This document shows positions 15,516 through 23,075 of a DNA stretch of 36,380 nucleotides, piece after piece. Below the pieces are notes generated by a model. That model made no database searches. It was not told where the DNA came from and saw only the letters and a program-made list of their open reading frames with translations. Made by a program: the position numbers and the translations under genes. Position 1 is the stretch's first letter. The number at the start of each line of letters is the position of its first letter. Origin of the DNA: an uncultured Elusimicrobia bacterium. GTDB lineage: Bacteria; Elusimicrobiota; Elusimicrobia; Elusimicrobiales; UBA9959. The stretch lies in NCBI GenBank assembly GCA_903879915.1, contig CAIRNJ010000112.1, positions 1 to 36,380 on the forward strand, given 5' to 3'.

Positions 15516-16256
15516 ATGTCAGAAACATGGATGATAGCGGGCGCGTGGATCGCCGCGGGCCTTACGATATTTCTTTTCAGTTTCCTTTACAAGGATAACC
15601 CTTTCTTCAAGATCGCGGAACATCTTTACCTGGGCGCCGGCATGGGCTGGTGGTTCCAGGTCTATGTTTACAACATCCTGGGGCCAAAGGTCTGGACGCC
15701 GCTCGTGGTCAACCACGACTGGATGGTCCTGATCCCCGCCGTCCTGGGGATCTCGCTGGTCACGCAGTTCATCCCCAAGATCTCGTGGATCTCGCGCTAC
15801 GGCTTCACGTTCCTGATGGGTTACGGCTCCGGCCTGGCCATCCCGGCCAGCCTCTCCACGGACTTCATCAACCAGATCGGCGGCACCATAAAGCCGCTCT
15901 CGATGATGGCTTCCATGACCCCGTTCGCCATCTTCAACTCGCTGCTGATCGCGTTCGGCGTGGTCTGCGTGCTGTTCTATTTCTTCTTCTCCGTCGAGCA
16001 TAAGGGCCACGTTAAGACGGTTTCCAACATAGGCATCTACTTCCTGATGATCTATTTCGGAGCGGCCTTCGGCAACACGGTCATGGCCCGCTTCTCGCTG
16101 CTGTACGGCCGGTTCGACGACCTGTATACCTTCTCGGACAAGCATTATTTCTACGCTTCGCAGCTGATAATGCTGGCCATGGTGGTTTACTTCCTGATCC
16201 ATAATTTCATGGGCAAGGACAAGAAGGAAATTGCCGAAGACGAGGCCGCGGGCTGA
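15516..16256 (+). CDS. Polytopic membrane protein of unknown function (operon gene 4)
   Basis: A 246-residue integral membrane protein with about seven helices and a short charged cytoplasmic tail (GKDKKEIAEDEAAG). Gly-rich, aromatic stretches such as LYLGAGMGWWFQVYVYN (about 36-52) and FTFLMGYGSGLAIPASLS (about 93-110) may line a cavity, but no known transporter signature is evident. ATG 15516 is preferred to GTG 15510 because the Shine-Dalgarno sequence AAGAGGTG overlaps the GTG. It is the last gene of the operon, followed by a strong terminator. Function unknown; it probably forms one complex with the three genes before it. Confidence 0.8.
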   Translation: MSETWMIAGAWIAAGLTIFLFSFLYKDNPFFKIAEHLYLGAGMGWWFQVYVYNILGPKVWTPLVVNHDWMVLIPAVLGISLVTQFIPKISWISRYGFTFLMGYGSGLAIPASLSTDFINQIGGTIKPLSMMASMTPFAIFNSLLIAFGVVCVLFYFFFSVEHKGHVKTVSNIGIYFLMIYFGAAFGNTVMARFSLLYGRFDDLYTFSDKHYFYASQLIMLAMVVYFLIHNFMGKDKKEIAEDEAAG

Positions 16257-16280
16257 GCGGTACCGCAGCAGCATAAAAGA

Positions 16281-16311
16281 AAGCGGCTGCCGGTTTTCCC
16301 GGCAGCCGCTT
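16281..16311. terminator. Bidirectional intrinsic terminator
   Basis: A perfect 13-bp stem, AAGCGGCTGCCGG (16281-16293) and its complement (16299-16311), loop of five bases, with T-rich runs on both strands. It separates the membrane operon (plus) from the convergent parvulin-like gene (minus) and can serve both. Confidence 0.9.
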
Positions 16312-16341
16312 TTCTTTGTATCCGCGCCGTCAGTCCGACGG

Positions 16342-17208
16342 TTACGGCATCACTTCTATCTTGGCTTTCTGCCGCAGTTCCACCGCGAGTTCCGGCAGCT
16401 TCTGGGAGAGGGCCTGGTTGAGCATCATAACTTTCAGCTCGTCCTTGATCTTCTCGAATTCGGCCGGCTGCGGCTGCCTGTGCTCTTCCACGTAGAAGAT
16501 GCTGAAGCCTTTGCCCGTGGGGAAGACTTTGCTGTACTTCTTGGCTTCAAGGCTGAACAGTTCTTTTTCTATTTCGGGAAGCAGCGTGCCCTTGGTGATG
16601 TAGCCGAGGCTGCCGTTGTCCTTCTTGAGCTTGGCGTCGGCCGATTTCATGGCCGAGAGCTTGCCGAAGTCCGCGCCTACCGCCAGGGATTCGAGAGCGG
16701 CGTCCGCCTCGGCCTGGGTGTTGACGAAGATCTGGCTTACTTTCACGGCTTCGGGCGTGACCAGCTTTTCCTTGTTGGTGTCGAAGAAGTTCTTCACGTC
16801 CTCGTCCGTTACGGCCACTTTCTTTATGGACGTTACGGTGTCGCGGACCGTAAGCTGGCGGGTGAACAGGTCCTTAAGGTCGGCGTCCGTCCAGCCCACT
16901 GATTTCAGGTTCTTCTCGAACTGTTCCTTGTCCATGTCGGCGGACAGCGCGGTTATCCTCGCTTCGACCTCTTTGGGGTCGGCTTTAATGTTGAGCCGGG
17001 CGGCTTCGTCCAGCACCAGTTTCTCGTCTATCAGTTCCGAAAGGCCGGCCGCGCCGTGCTGCCACCAGAGCTTGGTGGTAAGGTCGCCGGCGGTGATAGT
17101 CTTTCCGTTCACTACGGCTATTATGCTTTTTTCGGGCTTAACGGTGGCGGCCTGAAGGCCCGTCGCGCAAAGCGCGAAGACCGCGGCCAGTAGTATTGTT
17201 CTTTTCAT
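16342..17208 (-). CDS. Periplasmic parvulin-type peptidyl-prolyl isomerase/chaperone (SurA/PrsA-like), catalytic histidines replaced
   Basis: A 288-residue secreted protein: signal peptide (1-20), a SurA-N-like helical chaperone domain (about 25-145) and a parvulin domain (about 150-245) with GADFGKLSAMKSAD and GSLGYITKGTLLPEIEKELFSL. It should help fold exported or outer-membrane proteins. In active parvulins two histidines sit in the ASHILV and GYHII strands. Here these read VSQIFV (Gln159) and GFSIFYV (Ser236), so isomerase activity is doubtful and a chaperone-only role is likely. The ribosome binding site AAGGAGG lies at 17219-17225. The MscS gene is 32 bases upstream on the same strand. 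Confidence 0.87.
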   Translation of the reverse strand: MKRTILLAAVFALCATGLQAATVKPEKSIIAVVNGKTITAGDLTTKLWWQHGAAGLSELIDEKLVLDEAARLNIKADPKEVEARITALSADMDKEQFEKNLKSVGWTDADLKDLFTRQLTVRDTVTSIKKVAVTDEDVKNFFDTNKEKLVTPEAVKVSQIFVNTQAEADAALESLAVGADFGKLSAMKSADAKLKKDNGSLGYITKGTLLPEIEKELFSLEAKKYSKVFPTGKGFSIFYVEEHRQPQPAEFEKIKDELKVMMLNQALSQKLPELAVELRQKAKIEVMP

Positions 17209-17240
17209 TTGATCCTTTCCTCCTTGGTTCTTTGTCCCCG

Positions 17241-18320
17241 CTAACCGGGAACCTGCTGACTAACAAATAGGGTCTGGGTGGGATAGGCGAAGCTTATGCC
17301 TTCGGCCCGGAAATCTTCGGTTATCCTGAGGAGTATTTCCTCGTGGGTCCTGGCGTAGAGCGCGTAGTCGCCGCTGGTCACGTAATACACGGTCTCAAGG
17401 TCGAGCGAGGAGGCCGCGCAGGCGGCCAGGTGGGAGCGGTCGAATTGCGCGGCGGGCACGGAGGCTACCGCTGCTTTTATTATAGCCGTAGCGCGGCGCA
17501 GTTTGTCAGCGGGCGTCTGGCAGGTGACGCCCAGTTTGAAAGCCACCCGGCGCCGTGCCATCTGGTTGTAGTTGCGCAGGCCGCCGGAGAGCAGCTTGGA
17601 GTTGGAAATTATTATCAGCTCCCCCGAAAGGCTGCGGACGCGGGTGGATTTTATGCCGACATGTTCTATGTTCCCTTCGATATCGTCGACCGTGATATAA
17701 TCGCCCGTCTTGAAAGGCCTGTCGAGCAGTATCACGAAAAAGTTAAAAAGGTCGCCCAGTATGGCCTGGGCGGCCAGCGCCACGGCCACGCCGCCTATGC
17801 CGAGCCCGGCTACCAGCGTGGTGATGTTCACCCCGAGGTTGTCCAGAACGAAAAGTACCGCCGCCGCCCAGACCAATACCTTGAGCAGCACCTGGGCGCC
17901 GTACATCACGGAATCCTTCGCCTCGTCGGACAGGCCGCGGTCACCCACCGCTTTTTGTATCCAGTAGGAGAGCAGGTCCTGGATTATGGTGACGGCCCTG
18001 TAGGTGAAAACTACGAGCAGCAGGATGTTCAGGGCCGTGTTGAAAGCGGGGGTGCGGTGCAGGTAATGCGTGGCCACGAAAAAAGCCACCAGGAAGTATT
18101 CCAGGCGCTTGAACTTCTCCAGCATAGCCACGGCCAGGTCGTCCAGGTCGGTTTCCGTGTTTTTGGCCAGCGCTTTAAGGCGGGCGATGCCCGCGGTCTT
18201 TATCAGCTGCAGCAGCGCCCAGGCCGCCGCAAAAGCCGCCAGGGCGCATAAAAAGGCCAGCGGGGTATTGCCAAGTATTTCAGTTTCACTGAACCATCCC
18301 GGAAAAAAGCCAGTTCCCAT
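17241..18320 (-). CDS. MscS family mechanosensitive channel
   Basis: A 359-residue inner-membrane channel that releases solutes during osmotic downshock. Four hydrophobic helices precede the MscS pore helix (about 170-195: LVAGLGIGGVAVALAAQAIL, with the Gly/Ala packing pattern), followed by the conserved LGDLFNFFVILLDRPFKTGD and the beta domain. The cytoplasmic C-terminal domain is complete. Promoter: TATAAT (18333-18328) seven bases before the ATG, with TTTACA 19 bases further upstream, and no ribosome binding site. The four minus-strand genes from 20422 to 16342 are closely spaced but the channel has its own promoter. Confidence 0.94.
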   Translation of the reverse strand: MGTGFFPGWFSETEILGNTPLAFLCALAAFAAAWALLQLIKTAGIARLKALAKNTETDLDDLAVAMLEKFKRLEYFLVAFFVATHYLHRTPAFNTALNILLLVVFTYRAVTIIQDLLSYWIQKAVGDRGLSDEAKDSVMYGAQVLLKVLVWAAAVLFVLDNLGVNITTLVAGLGIGGVAVALAAQAILGDLFNFFVILLDRPFKTGDYITVDDIEGNIEHVGIKSTRVRSLSGELIIISNSKLLSGGLRNYNQMARRRVAFKLGVTCQTPADKLRRATAIIKAAVASVPAAQFDRSHLAACAASSLDLETVYYVTSGDYALYARTHEEILLRITEDFRAEGISFAYPTQTLFVSQQVPG

Positions 18321-18327
18321 AGTATAT

Positions 18328-18358
18328 ATTATAGCGGATTTCCCCCCGTTCGTGTAAA
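18328..18358 (-). promoter_or_regulatory. Promoter of the MscS gene, probable leaderless start
   Basis: TTTACA (18358-18353), 19-base spacer, TATAAT (18333-18328), then seven bases to the ATG at 18320. The interval has no Shine-Dalgarno sequence. Confidence 0.55.
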
Positions 18359-18383
18359 GGCCGGGCCGCGGCCGGAGCGGGCG

Positions 18384-19241
18384 TTATCTCCCGTCGCGGT
18401 CTATCTTTATCAGGGCTTCCGCGGCGTAGGTCCGCACCCACCTGTCGGGGTCTTTCAGGGCGCCGCTGAGGGCTGGCACCGCGCTTTTTGCCCCCGCGCC
18501 GGTCTTGCCCAGCGACATTACGGCGCAGGAGCGGACTTTGGGATTGCGGTCCTTCATGGCTACGGACAGCGCGCCCACTATCATCTTCGTCCTGCTCTCC
18601 AGTTCCCCCATCTTCTGAGCGGCCCGTATGCGCACTTTGGGGTCGGTGTGGTGCAGCTCCCTGTAGAGGGGCGGCAAAGTTTTCCTGATGGCCGCGCCTA
18701 TGTCCCCCAGCGCGTTGGCGGCGTAGCCGCGCACGGTAGGGTGGCGGTCCCTCAGCGACTTGATCAGCTCGGGCACGGCTTCCCTGGCCTCGAAACCGAT
18801 GTGCCCCAGGGCGTTGGCGGCGTAGCCGCGCACATAGTCGCTGGGGTCGGACAGCGCGTTGGCCAGCGCCGGGATGCCGTTGGCGGCGTCGGGGCCGATC
18901 TTGGCCAGGGCGTCCGCCGCGTAGCCGCGCACCACGGGGTTAGAGTCGGTCAGCAGGTTAGCTATCTCGAGAACGGCTGTTTTCGCTCCTGAGCGCATTT
19001 CGCCTAACTTGTAGGCGGCAAACGCGCGCTTGCCCAGATCGGGACTCTTCAGCTGGTCGGCCAGCCGGTCCACCTCGGCCGCCGGGCCGGTGGAGACGGC
19101 GGGCGGGCGGGCGGCGGCCTTAGCCTGGGCGGCGGCCGCGGGAACGGAGGCCGCCGGCGCCTTGGCGCTGTCTTTGGGCGCTGCGGCGCAAAGGGCCAGG
19201 CACAGGCAGCAGCAGGGGGCGTATAAAAGGCGGTTTCGCAT
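18384..19241 (-). CDS. Exported HEAT-repeat (PBS lyase-like) protein
   Basis: A 285-residue protein starting at the ATG at 19241 (signal peptide RNRLLYAPCCCLCLALCAAA; one of the cysteines could be lipidated). After an Ala-rich linker (about 25-60) come about six HEAT-like helical repeats. Three consecutive units carry nearly identical cores VRGYAADALAKIG, VRGYAANALGHIG and VRGYAANALGDIG at a 33-residue period, so part of the array arose by recent duplication. HEAT solenoids are protein-interaction scaffolds; the partner is unknown. The longer frame to 19610 lies over the ATP-grasp gene and lacks coding character. The start is 17 bases after the ATP-grasp stop, so the two are probably cotranscribed. 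Confidence 0.82.
   Translation of the reverse strand: MRNRLLYAPCCCLCLALCAAAPKDSAKAPAASVPAAAAQAKAAARPPAVSTGPAAEVDRLADQLKSPDLGKRAFAAYKLGEMRSGAKTAVLEIANLLTDSNPVVRGYAADALAKIGPDAANGIPALANALSDPSDYVRGYAANALGHIGFEAREAVPELIKSLRDRHPTVRGYAANALGDIGAAIRKTLPPLYRELHHTDPKVRIRAAQKMGELESRTKMIVGALSVAMKDRNPKVRSCAVMSLGKTGAGAKSAVPALSGALKDPDRWVRTYAAEALIKIDRDGR
18712..18932 (-). repeat. Tandem 99-bp coding repeats in the HEAT gene
   Basis: The 23-base string at 18712-18734 is identical to 18811-18833, and matches 18910-18932 with few changes. The period is 99 bases (33 codons), encoding successive VRGYAAxAL helices. Confidence 0.85.
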
Positions 19242-19258
19242 ATTTTTCGGCGGCAGGC

Positions 19259-20422
19259 TCAAGAACGCTGTTCCTGTATGAAGTCTACCGCGTCCATGAT
19301 GTCTTCCAGTTTTTCGGCCCTTACTATGTAGACGCAGTCTCCCATGGCGCGGGCCAGCACAGGCGGCAGTTCCTGGTACTGCATCACCATGGCGCCCAGC
19401 TTGTTCATTATCTCCTCGTGGGAGTGCCGGTACGGCAGCCGGTATTTTCGGCCTATATGGCAGCAGTGATATTTCCTGTCGTAATCCAGCGTCAGCGGCG
19501 CGCCGGTCATGACCCGCGCCCAGACCGCGTACAGGTCCAGGTCGCAGGAGTAGTTGAACATGTCCAGCGTGAAGCCGCCCGGCGGTCGGATATTGACCTC
19601 CAGCGCGCACAGCGAACCGTCCCTGCGCCGGAAGAACTCGAAATGGAAGAATCTTTCCCGCACCTTGAACCCGTCGGCGAGCTTGCGGCCTGCGGCCTCG
19701 AGGTCGGCGGGGATCTTCCGCGCGGAATAATAATAGATGTGGGAATCGGCCAGGACTGATTCCATTACGCCTTCGCCGTAGACGTGCGAGGTGCAGAAAA
19801 CTATTTTCCCGCCGGCGTCCGTGAGGCCGTCGAAGGTCACTATGTCGCCGTCTATGAATTCCTCGGCGATGAACTGCCGGTCAGGCTTGCCGGCGAAGAA
19901 GTCGCGCACCTGGGCGGCGTTCCCGAGCTTGTAGGTGAAAGCGGCGCCCATGCCGTCGTCGGGCTTCACGATAACGGGGAAGCCGGCGGCGTGCGCCAGC
20001 GCCAGGACGTCAGCCGGCTCCTGCACCAGGCGGCCGCGGGCGTGCTGTATCCCGGCGGCGTGGAAGATCTTTTTCATCCGCGACTTGTGCCGGATGTCGG
20101 CCACGCTGTCGGCCTGTACGCCTTGTATGCCGAAGTCAGTGCGCAGCCGGGCTTCGGTTTCCAGCCAGTATTCGTTGAGCGAGTCTATGCGGTCTATATG
20201 GCCGAAGCGCTCCGTAAAGAAGCCGCAGGCGGCTTTGAGCCCGTCGTAGTTGTGCAGGTCGTCCACCTTGTAATACCAGTCCAGCGCCTCGCGCAGCTCC
20301 GGGCGGAGCTCGCCCAGGTCAGGCTCGCCGATGGCCAGCACGGTGAAGCCGGCCTCTTTCAGCCGCCGGCAGAAAAGATAATAGTTAGGCGGGAAATGCG
20401 GCGAGAGGAAAACGAAATTCAT
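19259..20422 (-). CDS. ATP-grasp carboxylate-amine ligase-like protein
   Basis: A 387-residue cytoplasmic enzyme of the ATP-grasp superfamily. It begins with a pre-ATP-grasp Rossmann domain (MNFVFLSPHFPP, about 1-110). The ATP-binding part shows FPVIVKPDDGMGAAFTYKL (about 148-166), FIAEEFIDGDIVTFDG (about 186-200) and the metal-binding strand CALEVNIRPPGG (about 272-283, with Glu and Asn as Mg2+ ligands). Such ligases join a carboxylate to an amine or thiol through an acyl phosphate. The substrate is unknown. AAAGGA lies a few bases before the ATG. The gene is divergent from the esterase at 20562. Confidence 0.9.
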   Translation of the reverse strand: MNFVFLSPHFPPNYYLFCRRLKEAGFTVLAIGEPDLGELRPELREALDWYYKVDDLHNYDGLKAACGFFTERFGHIDRIDSLNEYWLETEARLRTDFGIQGVQADSVADIRHKSRMKKIFHAAGIQHARGRLVQEPADVLALAHAAGFPVIVKPDDGMGAAFTYKLGNAAQVRDFFAGKPDRQFIAEEFIDGDIVTFDGLTDAGGKIVFCTSHVYGEGVMESVLADSHIYYYSARKIPADLEAAGRKLADGFKVRERFFHFEFFRRRDGSLCALEVNIRPPGGFTLDMFNYSCDLDLYAVWARVMTGAPLTLDYDRKYHCCHIGRKYRLPYRHSHEEIMNKLGAMVMQYQELPPVLARAMGDCVYIVRAEKLEDIMDAVDFIQEQRS

Positions 20423-20534
20423 AGAGGTCCTTTACTGTATATCAATTTTAGCATACTGGCAGTAGGCGGACATATTCCCCCGCGGCATAAAAAATCAGCC
20501 CGACCGGACGTTAATTTACTAAAATTAATCCCGT

Positions 20535-20540
20535 TATACT
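20535..20540 (+). promoter_or_regulatory. Possible -10 box of the esterase gene (TATACT)
   Basis: TATACT lies 21 bases before ATG 20562, with AGGATG as ribosome binding site between. No good -35 box. The 139-base gap between the divergent ATP-grasp and esterase genes holds this box and nothing else clear. Confidence 0.35.
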
Positions 20541-20561
20541 TCCGCAGCCCAGGATGACAAC

Positions 20562-21359
20562 ATGCAAATCAACTACCACAAGATCTTCAGCCACAACCTT
20601 GGTCATGATTTCGAATTTAAAACTTACGGTGTGTCCGGCAAGCCGGTGATGGTATTCCCCACTTCCTGCGGGCGGTTCTATGATTACGAGGACCATGGGA
20701 TGATTGGCGCCCTTGCCGAGTATATAGAGTGCGGTGATATCATGGTCGTAGCCGTGGACGGGCGTGACCATGAGTCCTGGTATAAACCGGTGCGCGACGA
20801 ATGGATAGGCATCCGGCACGGGCACTATGAGGCCTGCATCAACCGTGAAGTCATTCCATTTATGCGGCAGAACTTCAATGTGACGGAAAAATACATGGCT
20901 ACCGGCAATAGTTTCGGAGCTTTTCACTCAGCGAATTTTTTTCTGAAACACCCGGATTATTTTGATTCGGCTATGTGCCTGAGCGGGGTGTACCGGATGC
21001 AGGGCGAGCTGGGCGGCTACTTCGACCACGGTATTTTTTTCAACGAGCCGCTCAGCTACCTGCCGAACCTGAATCACGAGTCTACGCTCGCCCGGCTGCG
21101 CGAAGGCTATATCGTTATCGCGCACGGGCTGGGCGCATGGGAGACTTTCAACGACCAGGCGGCGGAGCTGGCTGGTCTCCTCGGTTCCAAAGGGGTGACC
21201 TGCTGGTACGACCGCTGGGGCGCCGAATGGCCGCATGACTGGAATACCTGGCTGGCCCAGGTGAAGAAGTACCTGCCGATGTTCAAGGAAGGCGTGGCGT
21301 TCCACGACGGCACCCTGAAACTGACCGGCCCCAACCGCCGCATAAACCCGCTCCCGTAA
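20562..21359 (+). CDS. Alpha/beta-hydrolase fold esterase (putative esterase family)
   Basis: A 265-residue cytoplasmic protein of the putative esterase/EstD-like group. The nucleophile elbow reads TGNSFGA with Ser117 (GxSxG). MVFPTSCGRF (about 30-39) matches the first strand and oxyanion region, and WPHDWNTW near 225 supplies the probable catalytic His. Some members are acyl or carbohydrate esterases and others are non-catalytic; the triad looks intact here. It is a single gene, divergent from the ATP-grasp gene, convergent with the RES/Xre pair, and no terminator was seen after it. Confidence 0.88.
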   Translation: MQINYHKIFSHNLGHDFEFKTYGVSGKPVMVFPTSCGRFYDYEDHGMIGALAEYIECGDIMVVAVDGRDHESWYKPVRDEWIGIRHGHYEACINREVIPFMRQNFNVTEKYMATGNSFGAFHSANFFLKHPDYFDSAMCLSGVYRMQGELGGYFDHGIFFNEPLSYLPNLNHESTLARLREGYIVIAHGLGAWETFNDQAAELAGLLGSKGVTCWYDRWGAEWPHDWNTWLAQVKKYLPMFKEGVAFHDGTLKLTGPNRRINPLP

Positions 21360-21375
21360 TACGGTGAAATAATAC

Positions 21376-21912
21376 CTATTTCCACGGTAGAGCAGGCCGT
21401 GGAGCGAAGTAGTGGCTGCCCCCCCGGCCAGCCCCTCGGTTTACTTCTTGTTTCCAAAGTCTGGGATCGAAATAGAAGGGCTGAGGTTTGCTGATCTTCA
21501 GATGGTGAAAATCAGGGTGCAGTGGATTTATCAGGTAGTCGTATTCGACGGGAATTACTGTCGAGGGGACGCGCAGGAGTGCCGATTCCTTTTTTTGCGC
21601 CCACTTTGTCCCTATATCCATGGTCTGTTTCGGAACTGGGAACGCATGCCAGTTGGAAGGCAGGGATGCTGACTCCAGTGGTTTTATCCGTATATGCGCG
21701 GGGATGGTGATCTTAAAATAGACGAAATCCAGTGCGGCGGCGCCGGACTCAAGGTGTACGAATTTTTCCAATGCGGCAAGGGCAAGTGTTTGGGAGGCGT
21801 ATACTGCCTTTGTGCCGGGATGGTTCCAGCGTCCGCCATATAGATATGCCCCGTCGCCGGAAAAGGCCTCTGAGGCATATTTTGTTTTTTCTATGCGCCA
21901 GATGTCTGTCAC
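21376..21912 (-). CDS. RES-domain toxin
   Basis: A 178-residue toxin of the RES/Xre toxin-antitoxin type. Known relatives degrade or phosphorolyse NAD+. Family features are present: MTDIWRIEK start, YGGRWNHPGTKAVYAS (about 25-40), LALAALEKFVH with Glu49, and VPSTVIPVEYDYLINPLHPDF near the C-terminus. The expected Arg (28), Tyr (38), Glu (49) and Ser of the active site can be identified. The last 20 residues or so (GAGRGGSHYF...) go beyond the usual end. The start overlaps the antitoxin stop by four bases (ATGA), typical of this module. Confidence 0.93.
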   Translation of the reverse strand: MTDIWRIEKTKYASEAFSGDGAYLYGGRWNHPGTKAVYASQTLALAALEKFVHLESGAAALDFVYFKITIPAHIRIKPLESASLPSNWHAFPVPKQTMDIGTKWAQKKESALLRVPSTVIPVEYDYLINPLHPDFHHLKISKPQPFYFDPRLWKQEVNRGAGRGGSHYFAPRPALPWK

Positions 21913-22373
21913 GGAAGGACTCCGAACTCTATACGGTTGAGCAGTGTCTGAACTTGCTCGTAACCGGGTTCGGTGTCCAGGATGTCCAATGGCACCTGGT
22001 TACCCAGGCCGGGCTGACTGCGGCGCAGCCATGGTAAAGCGTTTTCCGGTGTTCCCAGGACTTTGTTTGCCAGTTCCCAGACCTGCTTTAATCTGTATAG
22101 CCTGTCCCCGGACATAGATGAGAGTTTCGCGTGGGCCTTCTTTATGCGCAGCAGGGTTTTATCGCTAATGCCTATCAAGTGCGCGAAGGATTTGTCCGGC
22201 ATCTGATAAGCGTCCTGCACGTTCACTATCTCGGAGTAGTTGAACCCGCGCCGTATGGTCAGGATAATGTTGTTCTCCCCCGCCATGCTGCCCGTATACA
22301 GCCGCTGCGGCTCCGCCGAAGCGGCTGTTCGCATGATCTTTTTCCCTCTCACCCCGCTAATTCGATGTTTCAT
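21909..22373 (-). CDS. Xre/MbcA/ParS-type antitoxin of the RES pair
   Basis: A 154-residue protein with a helix-turn-helix-like region (MPDKSFAHLIGISDKTLLRIKKAH, about 58-81) and the C-terminal toxin-binding domain of the MbcA/ParS group (LGTPENALPWLRRSQPGL, PLDILDTEPGYEQVQTLLNRIEFG). It should neutralise the RES toxin and repress its own promoter. A second in-frame ATG at 22334 is preceded by GAGGG and may be the true start; ATG 22373 has no ribosome binding site. The promoter and operator at 22388-22423 lie directly upstream. Confidence 0.92.
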   Translation of the reverse strand: MKHRISGVRGKKIMRTAASAEPQRLYTGSMAGENNIILTIRRGFNYSEIVNVQDAYQMPDKSFAHLIGISDKTLLRIKKAHAKLSSMSGDRLYRLKQVWELANKVLGTPENALPWLRRSQPGLGNQVPLDILDTEPGYEQVQTLLNRIEFGVLP

Positions 22374-22387
22374 GGCTTTTACATTAC

Positions 22388-22423
22388 TGTCTATATTGTA
22401 ATAGACAAATGTCCATATGTCAA
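22388..22423 (-). promoter_or_regulatory. Autoregulated promoter/operator of the RES/Xre pair
   Basis: On the minus strand TTGACA (22423-22418), a 17-base spacer and TACAAT (22400-22395). The -10 box is the exact centre of a perfect inverted repeat, TGTCTAT-N6-ATAGACA (22388-22407), the likely Xre operator. Further GACAT/ATGTC half-sites lie in the spacer (22404-22421). The -35 box contains the TGA stop of the gene upstream. Confidence 0.85.
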
Positions 22424-22953
22424 TCCCAAAGGTTTTTATCTTCTAAAGTCATTAATTTCTTGATGAAAAGGTTAATCAGCACAATAAAATTAGAAAGAAT
22501 AACCACGCCTATTGCGGCGCAGGATTGTTTTGTCAGGATGCTGAAATCATTATGAACGGCTGCGAGTATCATGCCGGTGAATATATGGCTGTGTTCATTT
22601 AATCTTTGCGAAAAAACATGGTGGTAAAATATACCACTCAGCGAAATTGAAACGATCCCGAGTAAGATAATAAGCAAAGGCCAAAGAAGTGAAATATTCT
22701 TGGGAGTTAACCTTTTTAGAAAGATTGTGTAGCTTCCTAAAACTATGTATGGGAAATTATCTGCAACTAGGTTAATCAGTGCAAGTCCCGCCAAGTCCTT
22801 TGCCGCCAAATCTCCTGTAAATGCGAAATAGAAAAAAACATATATATGGTAGAGAACAGGCAAGCAAATGATGCTAGCTATGATTTTTCTAAGTACTCCA
22901 ATACCATCAGGCATCATTGTCTGCGAAGTAGTGTTAATGTTTCGGGTGACCAT
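22420..22953 (-). CDS. AT-rich orphan membrane protein
   Basis: A 177-residue protein with about four hydrophobic helices (near 21-45, 56-78, 88-110 and 145-166). I do not recognise it. Its codons are AT-rich and contain many Ile, Asn, Phe and Lys, unlike all its neighbours, which points to horizontal acquisition. No ribosome binding site precedes ATG 22953, and a later ATG is possible. The stop codon lies inside the -35 box of the toxin-antitoxin promoter, so the three genes may have arrived as one cassette. Confidence 0.6.
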   Translation of the reverse strand: MVTRNINTTSQTMMPDGIGVLRKIIASIICLPVLYHIYVFFYFAFTGDLAAKDLAGLALINLVADNFPYIVLGSYTIFLKRLTPKNISLLWPLLIILLGIVSISLSGIFYHHVFSQRLNEHSHIFTGMILAAVHNDFSILTKQSCAAIGVVILSNFIVLINLFIKKLMTLEDKNLWD

Positions 22954-23025
22954 GTGAATTAACGCGAAGGCTGAAAACGTTGGGATCTATGTTTAATCTA
23001 AAACTATAATAGCAAATGCTTAATA

Positions 23026-23051
23026 AAGAAGCCGGCTTTCGCCGGCTTCTT
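23026..23051 (-). terminator. Intrinsic terminator after RNase R
   Basis: An 11-bp perfect stem, AAGAAGCCGGC (23026-23036) and GCCGGCTTCTT (23041-23051), 4-base loop, T-rich on the minus strand (TTTATT). The same stem occurs at 25463-25489. The stretch between this and the orphan gene (22954-23025) is AT-rich and shows no gene. Confidence 0.85.
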
Positions 23052-23075
23052 TTATCGGGAAAGGCTCTCCCCCTC

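Noticed and set aside
19242-19610. N-terminal extension of the HEAT protein
   Set aside because: It overlaps the ATP-grasp gene in another frame, and a clear signal peptide begins at 19241.
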